Source of the DNA: Dermatophagoides farinae
Lineage: Eukaryota > Arthropoda > Arachnida > Sarcoptiformes > Pyroglyphidae
Assembly (NCBI RefSeq): GCF_024713945.1
Contig: NC_134683.1
Span: forward strand, 3,659,501-3,723,500
Length of the DNA: 64,000 bases
Direction of reading: 5' to 3'
Positions within the stretch are counted from its first letter, which is position 1; each line of letters begins with the position of its first letter. The notes under the pieces were generated by a model, which saw nothing but the letters and a program-made list of their open reading frames with translations, did no database searches and was not told where the DNA came from. Positions 27,046 through 41,144 of the stretch are shown piece after piece. The translations under genes were made by a program, and so were the position numbers.

Positions 27046-28749
27046 ATGATGATATTTTCCGTTTTATCTGATTTATTATCATTAATCGATGATAATAATA
27101 ATATCACAACAGATGGTAGTGGCAGTGGTGGTGGTGCTGGTGGTGGTACTATGAATGGTCAATCAACAATGACGAATGGACAAATGACAGCGACAGCATC
27201 GGCAACATCGACAAATCGAAATCAGAATAATTTGAATTTGAAAAACAAATCCTATCGTTCAATGTTCAATATTGGTGAAAAAATGGATTTAATGTCCATT
27301 TTGATCAATTCATCATCCGGTACATGGACCATATCACAAATGATTGAAGCAATTCGTTATTATGTACAAGATTTACAACGATTACCAGAACGTATTGAAA
27401 AAACAAAAGAATTGGCCAGTGAAATTCATACCTGTTATCGTTGTGTACAGCCATGTACGGCCGAAACAGTGCATTATGTTTGTTCACATTGTCATGAAGT
27501 AATATTATGTGAACAATGTGAACAACGAAGTGAAGAATTACATCCATTTGATTTTATTAAAATCAAACCTAAATCTTTAAATTCGAATAATACAATAACA
27601 AATCCAATAGTTAAAGCTACACGTCCAGCTATTGAAATGTTTCGAAAAAATCTTATCCTATTGCTTGGTGAATTACAACGTGATCTATCGATTGCTGAAG
27701 ATTGTTATGAACAATATACACCTGGTACACGATTCACAAAAATCTGGCATATTGGTAATAATGGTAATTTTGATTGGCCAATGGGTACTGAACTTCGTTG
27801 TCTTGGTTCAAATATTGATCCAATTGATGGAAAAAAATCTATACCATTATCATTGCAAGCAGATGAACAATATGATGTTCAAATGGATTTTATGATACCG
27901 GCCGATGTTTGTGAAGAAAAAATTTTCTATAGTGTATGGCGTTTCTGGCATGATGGCCAATATTTTGGACAAACAATTCAGATGCGTGTTAAAGCCGTAC
28001 CGAATGTTGCACAGATTGAAAAATTTGGTGAAAAAACTATTGTGGCCATTAGTGATGATGATGATGATGTTTCTAATGACATTGGAAGAGAAAATGATAA
28101 AGATGACGAGAAAGTGATAATGTTTACACCGGAAATGATTCCATATCCAGATTGTTTCAATTTGACCATTCCATTTGTTAAACATGATGATCAAGATCAT
28201 GATGATACCGATGATAATACTGATGTTATTGGGTCAAGTCAAAATATCGTGAATCATGAGTGTGATGAAAAACAATCGGAACAAGAAAAACAACAGCAAC
28301 AACCGGAACAACAACAACCGGAAGAGAAACAACAAACTGAAAATAAAGAGAAAAAACCGTCGTCAAAGAAAAAGACCAGGTCAAATGAACGAGAACCATT
28401 GATATTGCAAATTTTACGATCACAAAAAACATTGGACAACATGGTCAAAGCTAGTAAAGAACGATCATCGATCATTATGGGAAAACAGCAACAACATCCG
28501 CAAAAATCGAAATCAATACGTGAACCTTTTCCTTTTCAATTTCCGGCCACTTCGGCAATGATAGATATTGCCAATAGAATGATAAATAAACATCATCATC
28601 ATTCGTCAACAAAATCACCATCATCATCATCAACAACAACAACAACAACAAATAATGAACGAATTAATCAACGGCATTTATCTACAGGAATGGCGAAAAC
28701 AATTAAGATTCGTCGCCGAAATTTGGTTCATTCAAAACATAACATATGA
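27046..28749 (+). CDS. ZZ-like zinc finger + FW (NBR1 central) domain protein
   Basis: A single open exon of 567 aa. An in-frame stop at 27016 and no AG before the first ATG at 27046 fix the start. The N-terminus is low complexity (Gly/Ser/Asn). At about residues 130-180 lies a Cys-rich finger with CYRC, CSHC and CEQC pairs and a single His in LHPFDF, resembling ZZ fingers but with one usual His ligand missing. Residues about 220-330 match the four-Trp FW domain: PGTRFTKIWHIGNNG, FDWP, YSVWRFWHDGQYFG and a final hydrophobic strand. The C-terminus is Asp/Gln/Lys-rich. ZZ+FW is the core of the selective-autophagy receptor NBR1; ILRUN also has FW. There is no PB1 at the N-terminus and no recognisable UBA at the C-terminus, so autophagy function is only a possibility. 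Confidence 0.82.
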   Translation: MMIFSVLSDLLSLIDDNNNITTDGSGSGGGAGGGTMNGQSTMTNGQMTATASATSTNRNQNNLNLKNKSYRSMFNIGEKMDLMSILINSSSGTWTISQMIEAIRYYVQDLQRLPERIEKTKELASEIHTCYRCVQPCTAETVHYVCSHCHEVILCEQCEQRSEELHPFDFIKIKPKSLNSNNTITNPIVKATRPAIEMFRKNLILLLGELQRDLSIAEDCYEQYTPGTRFTKIWHIGNNGNFDWPMGTELRCLGSNIDPIDGKKSIPLSLQADEQYDVQMDFMIPADVCEEKIFYSVWRFWHDGQYFGQTIQMRVKAVPNVAQIEKFGEKTIVAISDDDDDVSNDIGRENDKDDEKVIMFTPEMIPYPDCFNLTIPFVKHDDQDHDDTDDNTDVIGSSQNIVNHECDEKQSEQEKQQQQPEQQQPEEKQQTENKEKKPSSKKKTRSNEREPLILQILRSQKTLDNMVKASKERSSIIMGKQQQHPQKSKSIREPFPFQFPATSAMIDIANRMINKHHHHSSTKSPSSSSTTTTTTNNERINQRHLSTGMAKTIKIRRRNLVHSKHNI

Positions 28750-29015
28750 ATGATGATGATGATGATTTTTTTTTAATATTTTCGATTCTATTTTGACCTT
28801 ATTTGTTACACACACACACACACAAAAAGTTTGAGTTTAAAATTTTTCGAATGTTGATTTTTCTTTTCATTTCATTTTTCGTTTGTTTCTTTGATCTTGA
28901 CAATAATAACAATTTTGTTTTTTCTTTTCTTTTCAATTTTATCGAAATTCTGAATCATCATTATCATCATCATTATTATTATTATATAACCAACTACCTT
29001 GTCAATTTAAATTTG

Positions 29016-29021
29016 AATAAA
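29016..29021 (+). terminator. Candidate poly(A) signal of the ZZ/FW gene
   Basis: AATAAA about 267 nt after the stop at 28749. Confidence 0.35.
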
Positions 29022-30557
29022 TTTACATTTATATCTTCAAATAGCAAACAAAAACAAGCAGTAACAAAAAAACATACATAATGATCTATTTTTTGTTGAA
29101 AAAAAATAAAATAAAATTCAGTTCCTGCTGTTGTTGCTGCCCAATGGGGTTTTTAAAAATTCAAGACCTCATAAAACTTCGAAACAACAAAAAGCAAAAA
29201 AAAAATGAAGAAAAAATTCAAGTGTCTGGTCATGACATTAGAATTTTCGATTTTCACGAAAACAAAAACTGAATAGTGTTGAGAAAGAGAGAGAGAGAAA
29301 AAAAAGTAACATCATCAATTTGATTCCGGATGGAATTGTCATCATCATCATTCATTCATTCAAAACATTCGATTCGATTCGATTTTCAACAAACTATAAA
29401 ATGAAATTGAACAAGAATTTTCAAGTGTTGAAACAAAATTTCGAATCCAAAATTCATTTATCTCAACACACACACATGCAATGTCTGTGAATGAATAAAT
29501 TCTCTTCAATGCATATGACCAAAATGACCATGAAATTGTCATTTTTTTTTTGTTGTTGCCAAAAAAAAAAGAAAATTCAAGAAATAATAATGTAATCGAT
29601 ATTTTATTCTCCTCCAACATGTATCTGATGATGATGGAACATGGTATGTTTGATTCCAACGATATAACGAGCCAAAAAAAAAATTCAATCGAATCAATTT
29701 AGCCACATTAATTGATTTATTTATATATTTCTTTTTGATCTTTTTTTCCTGCAGATTTTCTCCTCAAAATTATTTCTATATCATTGGTTTTCACATTTCG
29801 AAAACAGAATATCGATTCTTCAATGTTCAAACATTGCGACAATTTTCAATGATTGGTGGCCAATAAAAAAAAGCTATGCTTGCAATAATGACTATACTTT
29901 CTGCTTGTATATGAATGAATGTCCCCGATGGATTCTTTTCTATTCCATTTATTGATATCATTCTTCATGTTCGTTTGTGTGTGCGTGTGTATGTTTTGGA
30001 TCCGGATTCGAGTTCAAGTTCTACGAACTATGACTACACTATACTATCGAATATTATGAATGGCAAAGAAAAAAAAATGTAATGAATCCTATTATATTAC
30101 CCCTGCCATCATCATCATCATCATCATCATCATCATGTCATCCATCTGATTTCAGAAACACACACACACAGGCAGATAATTTAGCTTCAAATATATTTCC
30201 AAGAAGTTCTTGTTGTAAATGGGTAAACTTATCCGTTCTTTCTCTCTCTATCTCGCTTAGTTAACTAAAAAAAACGATAGACTTATTCATTTCATTTCAT
30301 TGAATGAATAGAAATGAATGAATGAAAAACTGAAACACTGAATTGGAACCAAAAAAAAAAAAAAAAATTTCTGGGTTTGGTTGACAAAACAAACTATCGG
30401 AAAAAAAATTGAGAGGTGGTTGATATGACAGCCACCCTATTTTTATATTGTGGTTATTTGAGGGTGTGTTTGTGTGTGTATGCATGCGATATATTACAAC
30501 AAAGTTTGCGAAAAGAAAAAAAATTCCTTCAAATTCGGGCCATTGTACCCGGGAGAA

Positions 30558-30581
30558 TGTGTGTGTGTGTGTGTGTGTGTG
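30558..30581. repeat. (TG)12 microsatellite
   Basis: Perfect TG run. Confidence 0.9.
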
Positions 30582-32705
30582 CTACTACCACTATTACCGT
30601 TTTGTTCCATCAGAATTTTTTTTTTTTTGGTATTCTCAGCTATATGAACCAGAATCGGTTTTTTTTTTTGACGTTGCCACACATAGTGAGATGAATTTTT
30701 TTATTTTTTTTTTTACAAACAATGTGTTCTATAGAGAAATAACGACATCACCAAATATACTCTATATATATATGGATGTTCCAGATATAGATAGACAAAC
30801 TTTGTAACGAGAGATACATATGAACAGAATCTAAATCAAACCAAAGAAACAAATAATAAAAAAAAAGAAAAGCTAAAAAAAGAAAAAAAAAATTTTGGAG
30901 CCACTTTGATCCATATTTTATTATTGTAGTTGTTGTTGTTGTTGTTGTTTGGATAGTCGGTTCGATTCTCAAGTCTGGTCGCTAGTAGTCGAATAATAGC
31001 ACACACACACTTCATGATTCTTCTGGAAATGAGTCGAGTCAAAGAAAAAAAAAAAATATTCTTCCATCAATGTATGGTATGGGTATGTTTCACTTCTATT
31101 CAGTTCATTCATTTTATACTTTATTATGGCTTGATGATAGTATACTGCAATAGGTTTGTTAGTGATAGATTCTCATTTGGATTTTCATTTTGATTCTTCA
31201 ATTTTTTCTTTCTTTCTTTCTTCTTTTTTTTTTCCAAACACACAGAACTTAGTGCCATAGTAGTCGTTTCGATTTCATTGTTCTTCTTGGTCTTGTTCTT
31301 GTTCTTCTTCTTTTTGGTTTTTTTTATATTCGTTTTATCCATACTGCAAACAAACAAAAAAAAAATGGATATGAAGAACTTGAGTGAACTAAATAGTTGA
31401 ACTCACCATTATCATCATCATCATCATCATCGAACACTTTATCTTTTTTTTCACTATTTCATGAGTTTTTTTTTATTATTCATTTTTGGTTCATTGATAA
31501 TGAATGAATGAATGAATGCATAATCTTCATGATGATATAACAACAAAAACGCCAACACTGTCATTATCATCATCATCATCATCATCATCAGTGATCCATT
31601 TGAATATAGATCCATTCTGTGTCGCTTCGTGACCATTGAATTTTGTTGTTGTTGTCGTCGATGATGATGATGATCCATCCGGTCCAATAATGATGATGAT
31701 GATGAATACAATGTAACTCGTTCATATATAGATGAAATTTTTTTTTTGTTGCAATCCAAAATTTCAACCCAAAAAAAAAGTTTTTTTCTTCTTGAATCAT
31801 CATAAAATAAGAAATCTGCAAAATAAAAACATCAAACGATGAGCAACAAAACAGCAAAACATTCGAAATTTCAAAACATTCGAATTTTTAAATGTCACCA
31901 GTGATGACGATGTTGATGATTGTTTGTTGGAAATTTTTTATCAATTTCACATGTTTACTGAGGATAGTTAAAAAAAAAACTTTCCCATGATGATTGAATG
32001 AATGAATTCATCATCGGTCATTTGTTTATTATTTGATTTTCAATCATCATCATCATCATCGTCATTATCAACTTTCCAATGTTTTTTTTCTCGATGTTTA
32101 TTTTGTTTATTATATTTGTGTTCCACAGATATTCCATTGTTGAACAACAAATTGAATAATCATGTAATTGCTCATGCAATTCTCTTCTCGGCTGTGTGTT
32201 CATCTGATTTTTTTTTTTGTTCTTTCGGCTTTTTTTCCATTTCTTTTTCTCAATTCTTCTTCTTCACAACAACAACAACAACACCATCACCACCAGTACT
32301 TTAACAACGAAACCCGAAAACCTAATTATTAGACCGTTGTAGTAAACTTTTTGTTTCTCTCTCTCTCTCATTGTACTAACAGAGAAAAAGTTTTTTTTCC
32401 ATCTTCTGTCAATTTGTTTGGTTACAACAACACAAAACAAAACAACAGAGAGAATAATAATATGTCGTCCAAAAAAAATTGTTTTGGATAAATATAGAGA
32501 ATGAAAGAATGGAAAAACAATATTGTCGCCTTATTGACGATTGATTAACTATTGAACACCCATTATTATCAACATTATCGTGTGTGTGTGGGGGGGCGTT
32601 CCTGATCCCGTTATTCATTTTCATTATTTTATTATCTAATTATCAGCATCAAGAAAGAATCCAAAGAATTCAAACATAAACAAACCAAAATAGAAAAAAA
32701 AAATC

Positions 32706-35700
32706 ATGTCATCATATCGTACGGATCCAGCCTATCAAACAGAGGCGGTTAATAAACAACAACAACAACAACAACATCAGCAATCATATAATTCGATTAA
32801 TAAATCAACGGCTGATATCAAAACTAATCGTCGAAATAATAATAAAAATGTTGGCAATAATAATAATATTGTACGAAGGCAATGGAATTTTTGTTTTAAA
32901 TTTTTTGCCTTTATTTTTTCACATATTGGCCTTGGTTGTCTAGTGCTTGCCTATACTATTATTGGTGCATTTTTATTCCGTCATTTTGAAGGTAAGTAAT
33001 CAATATATATTCAAATCAATTGATTGATTTGAATCATTATCATTCAAAAAATAAGTAATTTGTCTTTGATTATCCTGATTATTGTTATTATTATTGTTGT
33101 TGTTAGTAATGGTAATTTTTCGATTGAAAAAAAATCATTGAATTGATGATGATGATGATGATGATCATCATCATCATCATAAAAATATTGTACAAATAGG
33201 TCCCTTGGTTCACCTTTTTGTTGTTGTTGTTGTTTTTTACCAGGAAACGAAAAAAAAAACCAATTTTCTTCGTTATTCTGATTTACAGTGAAGAAGAAAA
33301 AAAAATGTTCCACATTCTCATCATCATCATCATCATGACGATGAACATTAACATTTTATTTTTATTTTTATTTTACCTCCCCTCCATCACACATTACAAA
33401 CACGTATTGAACTAAAAATATTAAAAAAAAACAAAACAAAAAAAATGAACTTATGTTATTAGTCTGATGTTGGTGGCAATGGAAAATGATGATGATGATG
33501 AACCTAATGAACCACAGGAACACCCGCGTGTTTCCAGTAATAATAATAATAAACAATAAACAATAAAAAACGATGAAAGAAAACAACAACAACAATAACA
33601 AAAAAAAAGATAAGAACCAGCGAACAGAATATATTCACTATTGATTGTCTTTTTTTTTTTTTTTTTTTTGGGTTGGGGGCCATCCCCTTATACGGCCGCT
33701 GCCGTCAACGTTGTTCAAGAATGTTTGATAGAAAGAATGAATGAATGAACCAAAAAAAAAAAAAAAAAAAAAACAAAACAAAACAAAAGATCAGAAATAT
33801 ATTCTAGATATATACCCCAGAATGGTATTTGATTTGACTTTTGCTGTTGTTGTTGTTGTTGATTGTAAATAGCCATGTATGTTAATACTGATATAATGTG
33901 TTGATGTTAATGTTATAATGATGACAGTAAATATATCGGAACAGCGGCAATTTTTTTTCTCTCTCTTCTCTCTATCCAATTCTCAATATTCTTGTTGTTT
34001 TTTTTATATTTATACCGTAAATAATAGATGATGCTAATTTAACAAAAAGTAAAATTCTCTGTCTGTCTGTCTGTTTCTTTTTCTCCGTTTTTTTCCCATT
34101 TCGTCAATATTATCGATATTTTATACTTGCATTGGCTGATGTTTGATGATTTTTTTTTCTCATTTCTTTGAAATTCACGATCTTTTTTTTTGGTTTTTTT
34201 TCTATTCCTGTTTTGGGAAAATTTTTTTTTTCGTTAATTTGAAAATTAACCCAAAACAAATAGAACCAAACATTATCGAAAGAAATCGTCTTATTGAACG
34301 TATACGTAATGAAACAGTGGATCGTTTATGGATTGAAACATATAAATTAAATGTATTATATAAAGAAAATTGGACAACAATGGCAACAAAAGAGATTGAA
34401 CAATTTCAACGTACATTGATTGATTCATTTAAAGATGGTTATTGGCCAATGGTTTATGATCTTACTGGTACATCATCAACAACAACAACAACAATAAACA
34501 ACGACGATAATGTAGATAATGGTGATGATCAACAATCAATAGAACATCATCAACAGAATTCTGATGATCAACAACAACAACAACATTATCAATATTCTAA
34601 TCATCAACATCTTTATACACGTTGGTCATTTATTGATTCATGGATGTATAGTATATCGATTATAACGACAATCGGTAATGAATTGAATTGTGTTTTTTTT
34701 TTGTTATAAATTTTCATTGATTGATTAATTTTTTTAGGTTATGCAAACCGTCCATTAACTGTGGAAGGAAAATTAACAACAATAATTTATGCATTATTTG
34801 GCATACCAATAATGTTATTATTTTTATCCACAATTGGTAGCCTACTTGGCCGTGGTCTTAAATATCTATATCAATTCTGTTGTCATTGTAATCCAAATGG
34901 TGTGGATTCATCATCATCATCATCATTACAACATTCATTTCAAAATTTACCAACACCAACCACAACAATAGGAGCAACAACAACGACGACGACAACACCA
35001 AATAATAATAATAATAGCCAAGATCATTTACATCATTTACAACAACATCATCATCATGATAATTATCAAATACATCATATTGCATTGAATAATATTGGTG
35101 GTGGTGATAGTAGTGGCCTATTATCTACATTAGATATGAATAATATTGGAAATAAGACAAAAAATTATGCTCAATTAAATTCCATTTATCCACCTGTATC
35201 AGGCACTGGTACTGGACATTATGATAATCGAGCCTGTTCATGTGATCTTTTGGATCCAAATGCCGCTGCCATCACTACCACTACGGCTATTACTGATCCA
35301 ACAGCTAAATTATCCGATCCATTAGTTATGGATCATCATCATCATATTTGTGATACAAAATTTCAAACCTATCCAGGTACTGGTACAACATTGGATCCAC
35401 ATCATCATTTTAGTACTGGTGTTAGTGGATGTGATGGATCGCCATTTAATACAGCATTCCATCATCCAATTCATCATCAATCGACAAATAAATTAGATCT
35501 AGATCTTCATCATCAACATTTACATCATCATCATCATCATCATTTGTATCATAAATTACATCAATCAGATTCATCGAATTTTGGTTTCGATGATTTTGGT
35601 GCAAACAATAGTCGCCAGGCAACGGATAATGTACCATTTTATTTCTGTTTCCTATTGATTACATTGTATATAATGGCCGGTAGTGTTATGTTTCATATTT

Positions 35701-36354
35701 GGGAAGGATTACCCATTCTTGATGGTGCCTATTTTTGTTTTGTTACACTCAGGTTTGTTTCAACAATTTTGATTTACATAATTATCCATAATTTAATTAA
35801 TTTATTATATTTCCTTTTTTTTCAATAGTACAATTGGTTTTGGTGACATATTGCCCGAAAAAACATTATCATCATCATCATCAACAACAATAGCAACAAC
35901 AACAGTGAATCAACCAAGCCAGACAGAATCGAAAAAACGAATAATCATCATTGTCATCTATATACTTGGCGGTATGACATTGGTAGCAATGAGTTTCAAT
36001 CTAAGTAAGTTTCTCATCATCATCATCATCATTATATTTTGATTTTCGAATATTATATGAATTTAATTACATTACATAATATTACTAATGATCTTCCATT
36101 TTCTTTTGCATTATATATCTCTCTCTCTCTCAGTATATGAACAATTGGCATTCAAATTCAAAAAGATTGGATATAAAATACAATTACAACAGCAACGTCA
36201 TCAACAAAGAATGGATGAAATAATAATGAAAGAAAATTCAATGAAAATGATGAATCATCATCAACATGGATCATCATCATTACAACAATCACATCAGCAG
36301 CAGCAGCAACAACATCAATCGAAATTTCAAACAAATGAAGATATCGATGTCTAA
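32706..36354 (+). CDS. Two-pore-domain K+ channel with TIGYA first filter (paralogue 1)
   Basis: Five exons (32706-32991, 34264-34674, 34738-35752, 35829-36004, 36134-36354) give 702 aa. TM1 is at about residues 60-95 (FIFSHIGLGCLVLAYTIIGAF). The extracellular cap holds RIRNETVDRLW and YKENW. The first pore helix ends in ITTIGYAN, where K2P channels have TIGYG. TM2 follows (IIYALFGIPIMLLFLSTIG), then a cytoplasmic loop of about 245 residues, very rich in His, Asn, Ser and Thr, coded by 34880-35625. Then come TM3, a normal second filter TLSTIGFGD and TM4. The protein ends in a Gln/His-rich tail. K2P subunits dimerise to give background K+ current at the plasma membrane. Intron 2 splits the first Gly codon of the P1 filter (phase 1). 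The first intron, 1272 nt, is the longest in the gene. Compared with the paralogue downstream, the P1 change and the loop are the main differences. Confidence 0.93.
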
Positions 36355-37000
36355 TGATGATAATCTATTGGAACATTTGTTTTTTTTCTCTCTCTCTCTT
36401 GTAAATGTGATAGATTCGAACAAATATGAAAAGTGAACACACAAACATACATACACACACACATTTTTTACTTCCTTTTCGAAAAATTTTTATGAAAATT
36501 CGAAAATTTTTTTTGTTGTTGTTTTTCCTCATTTTCCATATATATGCAAATAATCAAATCAACCTTTCATTATGATCAAATTTAATAATTGTTAAGAAGC
36601 CTATGATCAAAAAAAAATTGAAATGAAATGAAATGAATAAATCGTTTACACAAAACCAAATTCAACAATTGAATTTTGAAATTCTATAGTCGATGTGTAA
36701 TGTAAGCCAAAGCCTTAGATTTGTTTTGTTTTTTTTTTGCTACACACATGTATGTGTGTGTATATGCTGTTGGCAAGAGTGAACCAAAAAAAAAACAGTT
36801 TGATTCTTTGGATTTGATCCAAAAGATGATGATGATGGCAGCGGCAACAAGAATCCACTCAAAGTTCAGTTGAGTTTTCTATTTAGTTTTGCAATGTTTT
36901 TATTTCTCATTTTATTTTTCACTTATTTTTCTTTTCTGTCAAATTTTAGTAATTTCCAAATTTTTTTTCTGGTTTCGTTTCTGACCCAAAGAATATTATT
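36355..37000. other. Spacer between tandem K+ channel genes
   Basis: 646 nt of AT-rich sequence without an open frame of note. It must hold the 3' end of the first channel gene and the promoter of the second. Confidence 0.5.
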
Positions 37001-38468
37001 ATGAATCAAAATCAACAGCATCATCATCATCAATTGAAAGAAATTAATTATCCATTACATTCGAATACTAACAATAATAATGTTGGTCACATGATAACGA
37101 CGGCGTCGAAAACAACAACAAAAACAAGACAACAACAACAACAACAATCAAAATCAAAATCCTGTAAACCACGTAAACCACCACCACCATCAAAATGTCG
37201 AATTTGTTGTCGAAAATTTTTCGCATTTCTTTTATCAAATGTTGGACTTTGTGTATTGGTTGTTGCCTATTCAGTTGGTGGTGCATTCATGTTTCGTGCC
37301 ATTGAATCACCATTCGAAGTGCAAACAGTTAAACAGGTGAATGAATTACGTAATAAGATTATTTTGAATCTTTGGAATATAAGTATGTTTATTATGAACT
37401 TATTATTATTGACTTAGTAAATTTAAAGATTCACTTTAATAGCATACAATACAAATATTTTGTATCATGAAAAATGGAATGTCCAAGTAACCGATACGAT
37501 AAAATTATTTCAACGTGAATTATTGAAATCAATCAAAGATGGTTATGAAGGACAACAAAGCGAAGGTCGTGAACAATGGTCATTTTCTGGTGCATTTCTA
37601 TTCAGCCTGACAGTTATTTCAACTATTGGTTATGGAAATATTAGTCCACGTACGGATCGTGGAAAATTAATGACCATATTGTATGCCATTATTGGCATAC
37701 CATTAATGTTATTATATCTTACTAATATTGGTGATATTTTAGCCAAATCATTTCGTTATGTTTATGGTGGCCTATGTTCATGTAAACAATCATCGACCAC
37801 ATTGAAACAAAGAAATCGTTTATTATTACAACGTGCAGTATCTGCTCCAACTGGAATCTATAGGTTTGTTGTGGTTTGGATAGTCGATCGATCAAAGTCA
37901 AATTTCAAATTTTTTGTTTTTATTTTTGTTTTGATTTTTTGATTTTTTTCCATTCAGTATGACCAATCATACCAGTCAATTGACACCGGAAATAGGTGTT
38001 GGCGTTGGTTTTAGTTATGATCCAACAACAATGACAATGATGACTACATCGGCACCACCATCAACTACTACAATTAAATTCAAAGAAAATAATCGTGTCC
38101 ATGTACCGATTACACTTTGCCTTTTAATACTTGCCAGTTATGTTTGTGGTGGTGGCCTTTTGTTTTCTATTTGGGAAAATTGGAACTATTTGGATGGATC
38201 ATATTTTTGTTTCGTAACATTAAGTACAATTGGTTTCGGTGATCTTGTGCCCGGTGCATCCGTTGTTGAAAGTTCAGGTTCACAAGAAAAATTAGTCATA
38301 TGTAGCCTATATTTATTGGCCGGTATGGCATTATTAGCCATGTGTTTTAATCTAATGCAAGAGGAAGTGATACATAAAGTTAAACAATTAGGACGACATT
38401 TAGGTATTGTCAATGATGATTATGATGATCTAGATAATATTGAATTTACAATCGATCAAACTGCTTAA
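37001..38468 (+). CDS. Two-pore-domain K+ channel (paralogue 2)
   Basis: Three exons (37001-37382, 37443-37863, 37958-38468; phases 1 and 2) give 437 aa. The N-terminus is Gln/Lys-rich, then TM1 ([24 protein letters not shown]), a cap segment with [11 protein letters not shown]1 with a canonical [14 protein letters not shown]2 ([15 protein letters not shown]), a cytoplasmic loop of about 75 residues, TM3, P2 with [11 protein letters not shown], and TM4 ([15 protein letters not shown]). The short tail has a basic [10 protein letters not shown] segment. It lies 646 nt downstream of the first channel gene on the same strand and shares TM1 and GIP-LL motifs with it, so a tandem duplication is inferred. 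It resembles invertebrate TWIK/TWK-type channels; no exact orthologue is claimed. Confidence 0.94.
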
Positions 38469-38587
38469 CCATCTATCTATCTATCAATCAAACGTATTGT
38501 TGTTTTTTGACCATTTTTTTTCTCCATAAAAAATCATATCGATTTTGTTGTTATATTGACCAACACAATGGATTTTATGAATTTTGA

Positions 38588-38593
38588 AATAAA
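38588..38593 (+). terminator. Candidate poly(A) signal of K+ channel 2
   Basis: AATAAA 119 nt after the stop at 38468. Confidence 0.5.
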
Positions 38594-38693
38594 ATTTTAA
38601 AAAAATAATCGATTTTTTTTGGATCAACAATAATCACGTTTGATGATGATGATAATGATGGCCAGGACATTGATAATAATTATAATAGATCAA

Positions 38694-38719
38694 CAGCAGC
38701 AGCAGCAGCAGCAGCAGCA
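38694..38719. repeat. AGC trinucleotide run
   Basis: About eight CAG/AGC units outside any gene. It is GC-richer than the surrounding microsatellites. Confidence 0.85.
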
Positions 38720-39488
38720 CTAGAAACGTAATTATCATCGTTGTTATAATTATAGAACGAAAAAATCTATTCAAAGATGTGTGTTTCTCTTGTTATTTCT
38801 CTGCCATCCACTACAAATGTGGAGATATTATCATCATCATAATAATCATGACCTGATTTTTTTTATTTTTAAAGGGATTTCTTTCTCGATTTTTTTTATA
38901 TACATGGCATCACGTTGTTTATTAACAATCCCTTTTCCATCGCTGAAAAAAAACAAAAAAAAAAGAAAAAAAGAAAAACAATCTACGATGTGTGTGTGCG
39001 ATGTATATGTATGTGTAGTTCATTTTGAGTTTTATTTTTCGGCTTTTTTCATTTTTTTATTTTTATTTTTTTTCAATCATCAATTTCAATTTTTTTTCTC
39101 TGATTGATATGATTATATTTGATAAAAAAATCATCATCATCATCATCATCAATACAAACAAACAAACGCAAACTCGTTTATTTTACATTCATCGTTATCA
39201 TCATCCTTTTTTCGATTATTATTGTTGTGATTCCAATTATTCCTGATTATCCTGATTATATATTTATGAATCATAATAATCTACTACTATTTATCGTCCG
39301 TATTCGGATTTGAATACGACGACAATTTTGTTTTTAGATTGTAAAAATTTAGATTTTAGATATTTTTCTGTTCTGTTCTGTTGTTGTTTTCGTTGTTTTC
39401 ATTGTCTGTGTTATAAACGTTTGAACCAAAGTGAAAAAAATTTTTTTATTTGCCTACAAAAAAAAAGAATCCAAAGAAATTATCCGCA

Positions 39489-41144
<1,656 letters not shown>

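Larger units (their letters stand above)
28750..32705. other. 4-kb gene-poor region upstream of the K+ channel pair
   Basis: AT-rich with microsatellites (TG run 30558-30581, ATC runs near 30110 and 31560, A and T homopolymers). A candidate poly(A) signal for the preceding gene is at 29016-29021. Open frames are repeat strings. It likely includes the promoter and perhaps 5' UTR of the first channel gene. Confidence 0.5.
38469..39488. other. Spacer between K+ channel 2 and S6 kinase
   Basis: About 1 kb, AT-rich. It has an AATAAA at 38588-38593 and an AGC trinucleotide run at 38694-38719. No gene is seen. The S6k promoter should lie in its 3' half. Confidence 0.5.

Noticed and set aside
32340-32400. 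Inverted AAACTTTT/AAAAGTTT around a CT repeat as a structured RNA
   Set aside because: The arms are mostly homopolymer and the loop is a dinucleotide repeat, so pairing is expected by chance here.
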